NCBI GenBank assembly: GCA_021324355.1
Contig: JAJPJD010000040.1
Span: 42,626-106,625 of the forward strand
Length of the DNA stretch: 64,000 nt
Direction: 5' to 3'
Source: Actinomycetota bacterium
GTDB lineage: Bacteria > Actinomycetota > Acidimicrobiia > Acidimicrobiales > RAAP-2
Shown: in pieces, positions 35,887 through 44,104 of the stretch
How the letters are laid out: every line of letters starts with the position of its first letter
Position numbering within the stretch: the first letter of the stretch is position 1
Made by a program: the position numbers and the translations under genes
Notes under the pieces: generated by a model
Database searches by the model: none
Told to the model about the DNA's origin: nothing
Seen by the model: the letters and a program-made list of their open reading frames with translations, nothing else

Positions 35887-36959
35887 CGCCACGCACGATT
35901 GCCACCTTGGTCTCGGACCGGCGGGTGCTGGTCTGCGCCGGACCGGGCGGCGTGGGCAAGACCACCGTCTCGGCCGCCCTGGCCCTGCAGGCGGCCCGCG
36001 GTGGCCGGCGGTCCTGCGTCATCACCGTCGACCCGGCCAAGCGGCTGGCCGACGCGCTCGGGGTCGCGGCGCTGGGCAACCAGCCGACCCCGGTCGAGGG
36101 CGGCTTCCCCGGTTCGCTGCACGCGATGATGCTCGACACCAAGGGCACCTTCGACGACCTGGTCGACCGCTACGCACGTTCCGAGGCGCAGGCCAACGCG
36201 ATCAAGCACAACCGCATCTATCGCGACCTGACCGGGATGCTCTCTGGGACCCAGGAGTACATGGCCATGGAGAAGCTCTACGAGTTGACCGAGAGCGGGC
36301 AGTTCGACCTGGTCGTCGTGGACACCCCACCCACTCGCAACGCCCTCGACCTGCTCGACGCCCCCCGCCGCCTCACCCGGTTCCTCGACAACCGACTGTT
36401 CCGGGCCTTGCTCGCGCCGACCCGGGCATCGCTGCGGGTGCTGTCGCTGGCCACCAAGGCCCTGCTGCGAACCATCTCCAAGGTGGCGGGCGCCGAGATC
36501 GTCCAAGACGCGGTCGACTTCTTCCAGGCCTTCGAGGGGATGGAAGAGGGGTTCTCCAGCCGGGCGGCCGCGGTGCGAGCGCTGCTCAACGACCCGGAGA
36601 CCGCGTACGTGCTGGTGACCACCGCCCGCCCGGACTCGGTCGCCGAGGCGGCCTACTTCGCGACCAAGCTCACAGAGACCGGGGTCGAGCCGGCCGCAGT
36701 GGTCGTGAACCGCGTCCACCCGCCGTTTGCCCCGATCCCGTGGCCGGCCGCGGACCCGGGGCCCCTCGGGCCGCTGTTGGCCAACCACCAACGGCTGGCC
36801 GAGACGGCTGCGCTGGAGAACCGGGCGCTGGCCGAGGTGGTCGGCCAGCTGCCCGGTTGCCCGGTGGCCAAGGTGGCGCTCCTGGCCAGTGACGTGCACG
36901 ATCTCGAGAGCTTGGGCGCCCTGGCCGACCTGCTCTTCGCCGACCCCGACGTTGGCTAA
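35883..36959 (+). CDS. ArsA/Get3-family ATPase, second of pair
   Basis: The 358-residue paralogue of the previous gene has P-loop AGPGGVGKTT (residues 19-28): the signature lysine of the deviant Walker motif is Pro, while the catalytic GKT is intact. It also has ITVDPAKRLADALG, DTPPTRNALDLLDAP and a long hydrophobic helical insert (about 165-200, RLFRALLAPTRASLRVL) that could hold a hydrophobic client, as in Get3. The paired, unequal P-loops suggest a heterodimer with one deviant and one altered site. Confidence 0.85.
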   Translation: MTPRTIATLVSDRRVLVCAGPGGVGKTTVSAALALQAARGGRRSCVITVDPAKRLADALGVAALGNQPTPVEGGFPGSLHAMMLDTKGTFDDLVDRYARSEAQANAIKHNRIYRDLTGMLSGTQEYMAMEKLYELTESGQFDLVVVDTPPTRNALDLLDAPRRLTRFLDNRLFRALLAPTRASLRVLSLATKALLRTISKVAGAEIVQDAVDFFQAFEGMEEGFSSRAAAVRALLNDPETAYVLVTTARPDSVAEAAYFATKLTETGVEPAAVVVNRVHPPFAPIPWPAADPGPLGPLLANHQRLAETAALENRALAEVVGQLPGCPVAKVALLASDVHDLESLGALADLLFADPDVG

Positions 36960-36968
36960 CCTGCAGCG

Positions 36969-37418
36969 GTGCCCACGATCGTCGTGGCCAGCGATGCCGC
37001 CTTCCTCCGCAAGGAGATCGCCGCCGTGGTGGGCGGCGACGACACCGAGGTGATCGAGGTCGACTCGGGGCCCAAGGTGATCGCGGCCGTCCAGCGCCAA
37101 CCACCCGACCTGGTGGTGGTCGATCTCCAGATGGGCAGCATGGGCGGCATGGCCGTCTGCTTGGAGCTCCGCCTCGAGGAGTCCTCGGGTGACCTCCCCC
37201 ACGTGCCGGTCCTCATGCTGCTGGACCGCCGGCCCGACGTGCATCTGGCTCGCCGGTCGGGGGCCGACGGCTGGCTGGTGAAACCGCTCGACCCGCTCCG
37301 GGTTCGCCGGGCGGTCGAGGAGCTGCTGCGCGGCGGGGAGTACTTCGACGATTCCTACCGGCCGGTCCCGGTCCTGGTGGACGCCGACGAGGAGCTCGAC
37401 GCCCTGTCGACGACCTGA
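36969..37418 (+). CDS. Stand-alone response regulator receiver domain
   Basis: The 149-residue CheY-like protein has phosphoacceptor D52 (LVVVDLQMG) and conserved K105 (GWLVKPLDP), but a single upstream acidic residue (ASDAA) instead of the usual pair. No output domain follows; the last 35 residues are acidic. It starts 9 bp after the second Get3-like ATPase and ends 1 nt before the CBS gene, so it belongs to the same operon. No histidine kinase is nearby, so its partner is unknown. Confidence 0.82.
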   Translation: MPTIVVASDAAFLRKEIAAVVGGDDTEVIEVDSGPKVIAAVQRQPPDLVVVDLQMGSMGGMAVCLELRLEESSGDLPHVPVLMLLDRRPDVHLARRSGADGWLVKPLDPLRVRRAVEELLRGGEYFDDSYRPVPVLVDADEELDALSTT

Positions 37419-37419
37419 G

Positions 37420-38346
37420 ATGACCGACGAGGCTGGTCAACCTCCACCACGACCGCCACGACGCTGGCCATTCCTCCGCCGCCGTTCGACTGGAGATCTC
37501 GAGGCCGCCGCACGCCGGGCACGCCGGCCCAACCCGGTGGCCGACGAGCAAGAGCGCCTCATCATCGAGCGGCTGGCCGACCTGCGCGACATGGAAGTGC
37601 GGGAGGTGATGACCCCCCGGGTCGACGTGGTCGCGCTCACCATCCCCGTCACCGCCGAAGCCGTCATCGAGGCCGTCGCTGAATCTGGCCACAGCTGCTT
37701 CCCGGTGGTCGGCGACGCCCTCGACGACCTGGTCGGTGTCCTGTTCGTCAACGACCTGTTCCGAGCGGCACCGCGCCGGCGGCCAGGTGAGCTGACCGAG
37801 CGATCCCCGCTCGACATCTCCCGCCGGATCCGCCAGCCCTACGTGGTCCCAGAGACCCGGCGGGTGCTCGACGTGCTGGCCGAGATGCGCCAGCAACATC
37901 GGGCGTTCGGGGTGGTCGTCGACGAGTACGGGGGCATCGCCGGGGTGCTCACGGTCAAGGACCTGGTCGAGCCGCTGGTGGGCGAGCTCCAGGACGAGTT
38001 CGATGCCAACGACGAGCCGGAGATCGTCCGCGTCGACCGCAACCGCTGGCTGATCGATGGTCGCACCAGCATCGACGAGGTCCGCGAACGGCTCGGACTG
38101 GAGCTCCCCGAGGGGGACTACGTCACGATCGGTGGGTTCCTGTTCGACCATTTCGACCACATCCCGGTCGAAGGGGAGCGAGCCCATCTCGAGGGGTGGG
38201 AGCTCCGGGTCGTGGAGCTGGACAAGCGGCGCATTGCCAAGGTGCTCGCCAAGCGCCAGGAGCCCGAGCCCGCCGATGGGCCAGGGGCGCGATCCGACCA
38301 GCCTCCTCGCACCGCGGCATCTGGGGAGCCCAAGACGCTCGGGTAG
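37420..38346 (+). CDS. CBS-pair protein with CorC/HlyC C-terminal domain
   Basis: This 308-residue soluble protein has two CBS repeats (VREVMTPRVDVVAL; RQQHRAFGVVVDEYGG, then GVLTVKDLVEPLVGE). The CorC_HlyC domain (about 215-280, RNRWLIDGRTSIDEV) ends with a Pro/Ala tail. It lacks the DUF21 membrane domain of full MgtE-like/CorC exporters, as TlyC-type proteins do. Roles proposed for the family include Mg/Co efflux control. It is last in the Get3-receiver operon; ATG 37420 follows the receiver stop by 1 nt. Confidence 0.85.
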   Translation: MTDEAGQPPPRPPRRWPFLRRRSTGDLEAAARRARRPNPVADEQERLIIERLADLRDMEVREVMTPRVDVVALTIPVTAEAVIEAVAESGHSCFPVVGDALDDLVGVLFVNDLFRAAPRRRPGELTERSPLDISRRIRQPYVVPETRRVLDVLAEMRQQHRAFGVVVDEYGGIAGVLTVKDLVEPLVGELQDEFDANDEPEIVRVDRNRWLIDGRTSIDEVRERLGLELPEGDYVTIGGFLFDHFDHIPVEGERAHLEGWELRVVELDKRRIAKVLAKRQEPEPADGPGARSDQPPRTAASGEPKTLG

Positions 38347-38361
38347 GCTGGCGTGACCACG

Positions 38362-38436
38362 CGGGCTGTGGCGCAGTTTGGTTAGCGCGCTGCGTTCGGG
38401 ACGCAGAGGTCGGCGGTTCAAATCCGCCCAGCCCGA
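38362..38436 (+). tRNA. tRNA-Pro (anticodon CGG)
   Basis: A complete cloverleaf: acceptor CGGGCTG/CAGCCCG, anticodon arm CTGCG-TTCGGGA-CGCAG with anticodon CGG, T-arm GGCGG-TTCAAAT-CCGCC, and discriminator A at 38436. CCA is not encoded. The first base is C, as in bacterial tRNA-Pro. Confidence 0.95.
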
Positions 38437-38644
38437 CTCCGTTCCCCGTTGAAATCCGACACCCCGACTGACCGGACACAGTGGGCACGATCCCACCGAC
38501 GCTGACCCGGTCCAGGAAGCGAGTGCCCCCATCAGGGACGGGTCGGCTCACGGACCAGCAGCGCAAGTGCCATCCAGGCACATCGGCGAGGGAGTCTGAA
38601 GCCCAGAAGGGCAGAAGAGCGCGGCTACTGTCTCTGGTGATCTG

Positions 38645-40270
38645 CTAGGTGACAGTCACCCAGGCAGTCGCATCGGGGGGAAGATCCGACCCAGCACGCT
38701 CCTCGCTCAACAGCAGGACCTGTGGATGCGCTGGAAGCTCCACCGGCTCGGAGGAGAAGTTCGTGAGACTGGCGAACGCGTCGCCTCGAAGGAACCCGAG
38801 CACCCCAGGCGGCGTCGCCAGCCAGCGAACCTCCTCTCCCCACTCCGCGCGCTGGTCACGTCGACAGTGCAGCGCACGGCGGTAGAGGTTGAGCATCGAC
38901 GCTGGGTCGCGTTCCTGGGCTTCCACGGTGAGCCGTCCCCACTCCTTCGGTTGGGGCAGCCAGGGAGAGACGTCGACCTCGCTGAACCCGAAGGGTTCTT
39001 CCTCCCCGGACCAGGGCAGTGGCACCCGGCACCCGTCGCGGCCGAGCTGGTCGCCGCCAGTTCGGAAGAAGATCGGGTCTTCACGCCGATCCTCCGGCAG
39101 ATCGAGGACCTCCGATAGGCCGAGCTCCTCACCCTGATAGACGTACGCCGAGCCAGGCAGTGCCAGTGCGAGGAGCGCAATGGCACGAGCCCGCCTCGTC
39201 CCAAGCGCGAGGTCGACTCGACCCTTCCGCGTGCTCGCCGCGCTGAGCCGCAACATCGAGCCATCGCCAATCCCGTAGCGAGTCACGGCTCGGACGACAT
39301 CGTGGTTCGAGAGCACCCAGGTTGGAGCAGCCCCAACCGCTTCGTGTGCGGCCAGCGCCTCCTCGATCGTCTGGCGCATCTTCGCTTCATCCCAAGGGGA
39401 TGCGAGGAGGCTGAAGTCGAACGCCGAGTGCAACTCGTCGCCGCGCAGGTACCGGGCAAGCCGCTCGACCGACGGGGTCCAGATCTCTCCGACGAACGTC
39501 CTGGCCCCGGGGTACGAATCGGCGATCTGGCGCCATCGGCGGTAGATGTCGTGGACTTCGTCGCGGTCCGAGAACGGGTGGTCGTCATGGGACCATTGAG
39601 CGAGATCCGGCAGGTCCGGGTGCTTCACGAGCTTGTCGGCAACATCGATCCGAAATCCGTCGACACCGAGATCGAACCAGAACCTGAGGATGTCCTCGAA
39701 CTCCTCCTGCACCTTAGGGTGGTGCCAGTTCCAGTCGGGCTGGCTCGAGTCGAACAGATGCAGGTACCACTCTCCCGGCGTGCCATCTGGCTCGGTGATG
39801 CGAGTCCATGCCGCTCCCCCGAAACGTGACTGCCAGTCGTTGGGTGGCTCGGCGCCATTGACGCCCCGACCAGGCCGGAACAAGAAGCGCTCGCGGGCCG
39901 CGCCCCCTGGACCGCCTCGAAGCGCCTCGCGGAACCAGGGGTGCTCGAGGGAACAGTGGTTGGGGACGATGTCGATCAGCACGCGGATCCCCATGGCGTG
40001 CGCTCGGTGGACGAGCTCTCGTGCCTGGGCCAATGTCCCGAACATCGGGTGGATGTCGCGATAGTCGGCGACGTCGTACCCACCGTCGGCCATCGGGGAT
40101 GGGTACCAGGGGTTCAACCAGATGGCGTCGACACCGAGAGCTGCGATGTATGGCAGTCGGGCCAAAAGACCGGACAGGTCTCCAATCCCATCGCCATTCC
40201 CATCCGCGAAGCTCCGCAGGTAGACCTGGTACACCGCGGCCCTTCGCCACCAGGGTTCGGGTTCGACCAT
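38645..40270 (-). CDS. Glycoside hydrolase family 13 alpha-glucosidase
   Basis: This GH13 enzyme has a (beta/alpha)8 barrel beginning WWRRAAVYQVYLRSFAD and conserved regions IDIVPNH, GFRIDVADKL (nucleophile D), FVGEIW (acid/base E) and LSNHDVVR (transition-state D). A domain-B insertion and a C-terminal beta domain complete it. The oligo-1,6-glucosidase/alpha-glucosidase branch fits best, hydrolysing alpha-glucosides from starch or trehalose breakdown. ATG 40270 begins just before the conserved start; GTG 40324 would add 18 residues. It is monocistronic after tRNA-Pro. Confidence 0.88.
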   Translation of the reverse strand: MVEPEPWWRRAAVYQVYLRSFADGNGDGIGDLSGLLARLPYIAALGVDAIWLNPWYPSPMADGGYDVADYRDIHPMFGTLAQARELVHRAHAMGIRVLIDIVPNHCSLEHPWFREALRGGPGGAARERFLFRPGRGVNGAEPPNDWQSRFGGAAWTRITEPDGTPGEWYLHLFDSSQPDWNWHHPKVQEEFEDILRFWFDLGVDGFRIDVADKLVKHPDLPDLAQWSHDDHPFSDRDEVHDIYRRWRQIADSYPGARTFVGEIWTPSVERLARYLRGDELHSAFDFSLLASPWDEAKMRQTIEEALAAHEAVGAAPTWVLSNHDVVRAVTRYGIGDGSMLRLSAASTRKGRVDLALGTRRARAIALLALALPGSAYVYQGEELGLSEVLDLPEDRREDPIFFRTGGDQLGRDGCRVPLPWSGEEEPFGFSEVDVSPWLPQPKEWGRLTVEAQERDPASMLNLYRRALHCRRDQRAEWGEEVRWLATPPGVLGFLRGDAFASLTNFSSEPVELPAHPQVLLLSEERAGSDLPPDATAWVTVT

Positions 40271-40408
40271 TCTCGCTATGTCCGTCGCCGGTCGCTTCCC
40301 GCCGGCTTCGTTTGGCGCGACCACCGCCCAATGGGCCGCGCACCACAGGGGTCGCTGGCGCCAGGTGCCCGAGATTGCCAGCCCTGCGAGGGAGGAACCC
40401 GTCGCCCG

Positions 40409-41401
40409 CTACAGCACATGGTACCCGGGCACCTCCTCGTGGCGAGTGTCGAGATAGACCTTGGCCTCCGGTGGCTGGGCGAAGCGGCCGTGGCTCCAGC
40501 GCACCTCGACGTGCCCCTGTACCGTCCGGGCCACGCCGTCGTCGACGCGCTCGTAGGTGATCCGCCAGCCCACCCGGGGCTGCCCGCCGGGCTGTGCCTC
40601 GACCTCGAGGGCGCGCAACCGGAACTGTTGACGCCAGTCCCAGGGGGTGTCGATCCGCAACCGCATCGGCCGGAGTCTCCGCCCGGTCCCCAGGATGAAG
40701 TAGGGCACCGACCCGATCCGCACCAACCGCCACACCACTACCTCGGGGTTGGTCCGCCCGATCGCCGCCCGCCAGGCCTGCGCGGTCCGCTCGGCCACCA
40801 CCTCGCACAGCCGCCGGTAGGCGGCGGCCGCGCCGGGCGGCCAGCCGGTGCTGAGACAGCGAGCCAGCTCCTTGCGCTGCATCGCCGACAGGGAGCCGGC
40901 ATCGGCCGGGAGCCCGGGGTGCGCTGGCGTGCAGGCACGGTAGAGGTCGCGGTACTCCTCGGGAGCGACACGCTCGAACCAGTCTCGCTCGTCGCCCCCC
41001 GACCAGGCCAGGAGTCCCTCGACCAGACGCGACGGGCTGGGGTTGTGCAGGATGCGCGACAGGTACTTACAGCTCACCAAGTACACGTGGTCGACCCGGA
41101 GGTCGGAAGGAACGACCTCGTCCCCGGGCGGCCGTCGACCTCCGGTCCACTCGATCCGCCGTGGCCGCCGGCCGTTCAGGGCGTCGGGAGCACAGAAGAA
41201 GGCCCGCCCGTTGAGGAACCCCTCGAGGAACTCCCGGCCGTATTGGCCAGAGTCCCAGAGGTCCTGGAGACGCTCCCAGTCCCGCTCGTTCAGGTTGACG
41301 AACTCGGCCGGCCGACGCTCGAGCACCGTGACCACGTCGTCCTCGCCGAGCATGCCGAGCCCGGTTGCGAGTTCGGTCACGAACGTGCGCTCCGAGGGCA
41401 T
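40409..41401 (-). CDS. Uncharacterised protein coupled to a DNA methyltransferase; candidate restriction endonuclease
   Basis: The 330-residue soluble protein starts at ATG 41401, sharing one base with the methyltransferase stop (TGATG). I recognise no named nuclease family. Around residues 84-112 there is a possible PD-(D/E)XK core: E84, D100/D104 and then VYLVSCKYLS with K112, where the usual acidic residue of the ExK is Ser. The N-terminus is acidic and helical; the C-terminal 110 residues are strand-rich and could bind DNA. Position and coupling suggest the restriction partner of the methyltransferase, or another modification-dependent effector. Confidence 0.55.
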   Translation of the reverse strand: MPSERTFVTELATGLGMLGEDDVVTVLERRPAEFVNLNERDWERLQDLWDSGQYGREFLEGFLNGRAFFCAPDALNGRRPRRIEWTGGRRPPGDEVVPSDLRVDHVYLVSCKYLSRILHNPSPSRLVEGLLAWSGGDERDWFERVAPEEYRDLYRACTPAHPGLPADAGSLSAMQRKELARCLSTGWPPGAAAAYRRLCEVVAERTAQAWRAAIGRTNPEVVVWRLVRIGSVPYFILGTGRRLRPMRLRIDTPWDWRQQFRLRALEVEAQPGGQPRVGWRITYERVDDGVARTVQGHVEVRWSHGRFAQPPEAKVYLDTRHEEVPGYHVL

Positions 41402-42828
41402 CAGCTCCGACAGCCCCGGGTGGCGTACCCCTGCAGCCGCCGGTACCCATCGGGGTCGTGCAGATCGATGACGTCGTGCAGGAGCTGGCCCGGACCGCTC
41501 ACGGCACGCAGGGCGCGCTCGCCTGCGCTGCCCCGCGCCGGCAGGTCGGTGGTGAGGACCACGACCGGCAGCTCCGGCTGGTGCCCGTGCACCGCAGCAG
41601 CCCGGCCGATCGTCCGCCACAGGGTGTCGGCCCGCCGCATGCCAGTGGCACTCGAGGTCATGGACCCGGCGACCTCGAACGCCCACTCCGAGCCGATGCG
41701 GTCGGTCGCCATCAACGGGAGCTCCAGCCCGAGCCCGGGCAGCCGAACGCCGCGGCGTAGATCCACGAACCCGCAGCCCACAAGCAGCGCCGCCGCAACC
41801 TCCCTGGCCCCGCTCCCATCCGCCAAGGCCCGCCGGAACGCATCGAAGGTTCCTTCCGGCGCAGCGGTCTCCGGTTCATCGTGGGCCGGGCGACGGTGGG
41901 CCAGCTCCCTGGCGATCCGGGCCCGCGCCCGCATCACGTACGACGCGTCGGTCTCGTAACCGATGTAGTGGCGACCGGTTCGCAGTGCCGCCACCGCGGT
42001 GGTGCCTGAGCCCATGAAGGGGTCGAGGACCACGTCGCCCGCGTAGGTGAAGAGCTCGATCACCCGCATTGGCAACTCCACCGGGAAGGGGGCGGGGTGA
42101 CCAACGCGCGACGCGCTCTCTGGCGGGATCTCCCACAGGTCGGTCGTCGCTTCCAGGAATTCGTCCCGAGTGATCGTCGAGACCGATGGAAGACCTCGGC
42201 GCCGGCGGTCGGCCACGCCGACCGCTCGGTCGAATCGACCGTTGCTGGCGATCACGATGCGCTCGGTGACGTCACGCAGCACGGGATTCGCCGGCTGGCG
42301 GAAGGTTCCCCAGGCGCACGAGCCGCCCGCCGCCCGTCCCTTCCACCAGATCACCTCGCCCCGCAGCAGCAGCCCCAGCTCTGAGAGGATGTCGGCCACA
42401 TCTCCGGCCAGCGACCGATAGGGCCGGCGACCGAGGTTCGCCACGTTGACCGCAATGCGGCCGCCCGGCTCGAGCCCCCGCTTGCACTCGGCAAAGACCG
42501 CTCGGAGCAACTCCAGGTACTCGAGGTAGGTAGCCGGAACACCGCCCTCGCCCAAGCTGGCCTCGTACTCCTTGCCCGCGAAGTACGGCGGCGAGGTCAC
42601 CACCAAGGCGACCGAGCCCGACTCCAGGTTGCCCATGTCTCGGGCATCGCGGCGGTAGAGCACGTCGAGGCGGCGTGGACGCCGCACGGTGTCGTCATTG
42701 GACAGCTCAGGGGCTGTGAACCGACGGTAGAAGGAAGACGAGTCGTGGCTCTCCCGCCGGGACGATCCGAACGGCGAGGTCGCCGTGGGCCCGCGGCGCC
42801 GCGACTTGGGGACGCCGAGGGCGCTCAC
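41401..42828 (-). CDS. Beta-class site-specific DNA methyltransferase (N4-cytosine/N6-adenine) with C-terminal extension
   Basis: The 475-residue protein begins at GTG 42828, overlapping the upstream stop (GTGA). Motif IV TSPPY (residues 78-82) precedes motif I DPFMGSGTT (269-277), the beta-class order; motif II is YIGYETD. TSPPY fits N4-cytosine or some N6-adenine enzymes. About 150 extra residues at the C-terminus contain a strand-rich domain with EWAFEVAGSM and VVVLTTDLPA; it looks like a nuclease-related fold but I cannot name it. It methylates DNA, probably protecting it from the coupled downstream protein. Confidence 0.85.
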   Translation of the reverse strand: MSALGVPKSRRRGPTATSPFGSSRRESHDSSSFYRRFTAPELSNDDTVRRPRRLDVLYRRDARDMGNLESGSVALVVTSPPYFAGKEYEASLGEGGVPATYLEYLELLRAVFAECKRGLEPGGRIAVNVANLGRRPYRSLAGDVADILSELGLLLRGEVIWWKGRAAGGSCAWGTFRQPANPVLRDVTERIVIASNGRFDRAVGVADRRRRGLPSVSTITRDEFLEATTDLWEIPPESASRVGHPAPFPVELPMRVIELFTYAGDVVLDPFMGSGTTAVAALRTGRHYIGYETDASYVMRARARIARELAHRRPAHDEPETAAPEGTFDAFRRALADGSGAREVAAALLVGCGFVDLRRGVRLPGLGLELPLMATDRIGSEWAFEVAGSMTSSATGMRRADTLWRTIGRAAAVHGHQPELPVVVLTTDLPARGSAGERALRAVSGPGQLLHDVIDLHDPDGYRRLQGYATRGCRS

Positions 42829-43007
42829 GGGTGCCTGCGCCCGGCCTTCGCCCGACGACGGAGGAACTCCCGGAGCGCCCGGACGACCAGCTCGTTGGCC
42901 GAGCATCCCTCGGCCTTCGCCCGCTCCTGCAGCTCGGTGTGGAGCTCGGGACTGAGGCGCACGGCCGTCGCCACCCGTGCCTCGTGGTAGATCCGGGGTC
43001 GGCCCAC
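42825..43007 (-). CDS. Ribbon-helix-helix protein, probable operon regulator
   Basis: The 60-residue protein from GTG 43007 has a strand with alternating residues (ARVATAVRLSPEL) followed by two helices (LQERAKAEG, then NELVVRALREFL), the Arc/MetJ/CopG fold. RHH dimers bind operators. Its stop overlaps the methyltransferase start by 4 bp, so it is the first gene of the three-gene unit and likely controls it, a role usually filled by helix-turn-helix C proteins in restriction-modification systems. Longer frames upstream lack homology. Confidence 0.75.
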   Translation of the reverse strand: MGRPRIYHEARVATAVRLSPELHTELQERAKAEGCSANELVVRALREFLRRRAKAGRRHP

Positions 43008-43125
43008 CGTCCGACCATAACCCCCGGCTGTCTCACCGGCGGGGATAGTGCGCGCGCAAACGCCGGCTGCGGTGTGCTCCCTGGCGTGGTCCATGGTACG
43101 AAATGGCCGACGAGGGGAGGGACTG

Positions 43126-44091
43126 ATGGGACAGGTGGAGACCGTCCGGGGGCCGATCGACACATCGGAGCTGGGCCAGACCCTCATGCACGAGCACGTC
43201 TTCGTCCTGACGGCCGACGTTCAGGCCAACCTGCCCGAGCCTCTCGACGAGGAGGCCCGGGTCTCCGAAGCAGCGGCCAAGCTGCAAGCCCTGGCAGACC
43301 TCGGGGTCCGGACCATCGTCGACCCAACCGTCATCGGCCTCGGCCGCAACGTGGCCCGGGTCAAGCGGGTGAACGAGCGGGTGGACCTCAACATCGTGGT
43401 AGCCACCGGCATCTACACCTACGACACCGTCCCTTACTACTTTCGCTACCGGTTCCCAACTGGCGACGCGCCGGATCCGATGGTCGAGCTGTTCGTCCAC
43501 GATCTCACCGAGGGCATCGTCGACACTGGGGTGAAGGCAGCCTTCCTCAAGTGCGCGGTCGACGAGCCCGGGCTGACCCCCGACGTCGAGCGGGTGCTCC
43601 GGGCGGTGGCCGCCGCACACCGCATCACCGGGGCACCGATCACCGTCCACACCCATCCGGGAACCCGGCGGGGCCTCGATGTCGCCCGAGTGTTGAGCGA
43701 GGAGGGTGCCGACCCGGCTCGGGTGGTGCTGGGGCACAGCGGGGACACCACCGACCTTGGGTACCTGGAGGAACTGGCCAGCATGGGGTATCTCCTGGGA
43801 ATGGACCGGTTCGGCCTCGACCTGGCAACCACCGCCGAGCAGCGGGTCCAGACCGTGGCGGAGCTGTGCCGCCGGGGCATGTCCCGGTCCATGGTCCTCT
43901 CCCACGACGCCGCCTGCCTCATCGATTGGCTCGACGAGGCGGCCCGGGAACAGTTCCTGCCCAACTGGCACTACGGCCACATCCACCGTGACGTCCTGCC
44001 GGCCCTGAGAGCCGCCGGGGTCACCGAGGAGCAGATCAACGACATGCTGGTGGGCAATCCGAGGCGGTACTTCGAAGCAGCGTCCTCCTGA
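43126..44091 (+). CDS. Phosphotriesterase family metal-dependent hydrolase
   Basis: This is a 321-residue amidohydrolase-fold enzyme. Metal ligands are visible: HxH in LMHEHVF (H22, H24), carboxylated-lysine position AFLKCAVDE, then VHTHPG, LGHSGD and LSHDAAC (final Asp). The family includes phosphotriesterases, phosphotriesterase-like lactonases and PHP-type uncharacterised hydrolases; lactone or lactonised acyl-homoserine is the usual natural substrate class. GGGAGG lies upstream of ATG 43126. It is divergent from the methyltransferase operon and followed 14 bp later by the PHP gene. Confidence 0.88.
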   Translation: MGQVETVRGPIDTSELGQTLMHEHVFVLTADVQANLPEPLDEEARVSEAAAKLQALADLGVRTIVDPTVIGLGRNVARVKRVNERVDLNIVVATGIYTYDTVPYYFRYRFPTGDAPDPMVELFVHDLTEGIVDTGVKAAFLKCAVDEPGLTPDVERVLRAVAAAHRITGAPITVHTHPGTRRGLDVARVLSEEGADPARVVLGHSGDTTDLGYLEELASMGYLLGMDRFGLDLATTAEQRVQTVAELCRRGMSRSMVLSHDAACLIDWLDEAAREQFLPNWHYGHIHRDVLPALRAAGVTEEQINDMLVGNPRRYFEAASS

Positions 44092-44104
44092 GCAGCGAGG
44101 AGCG

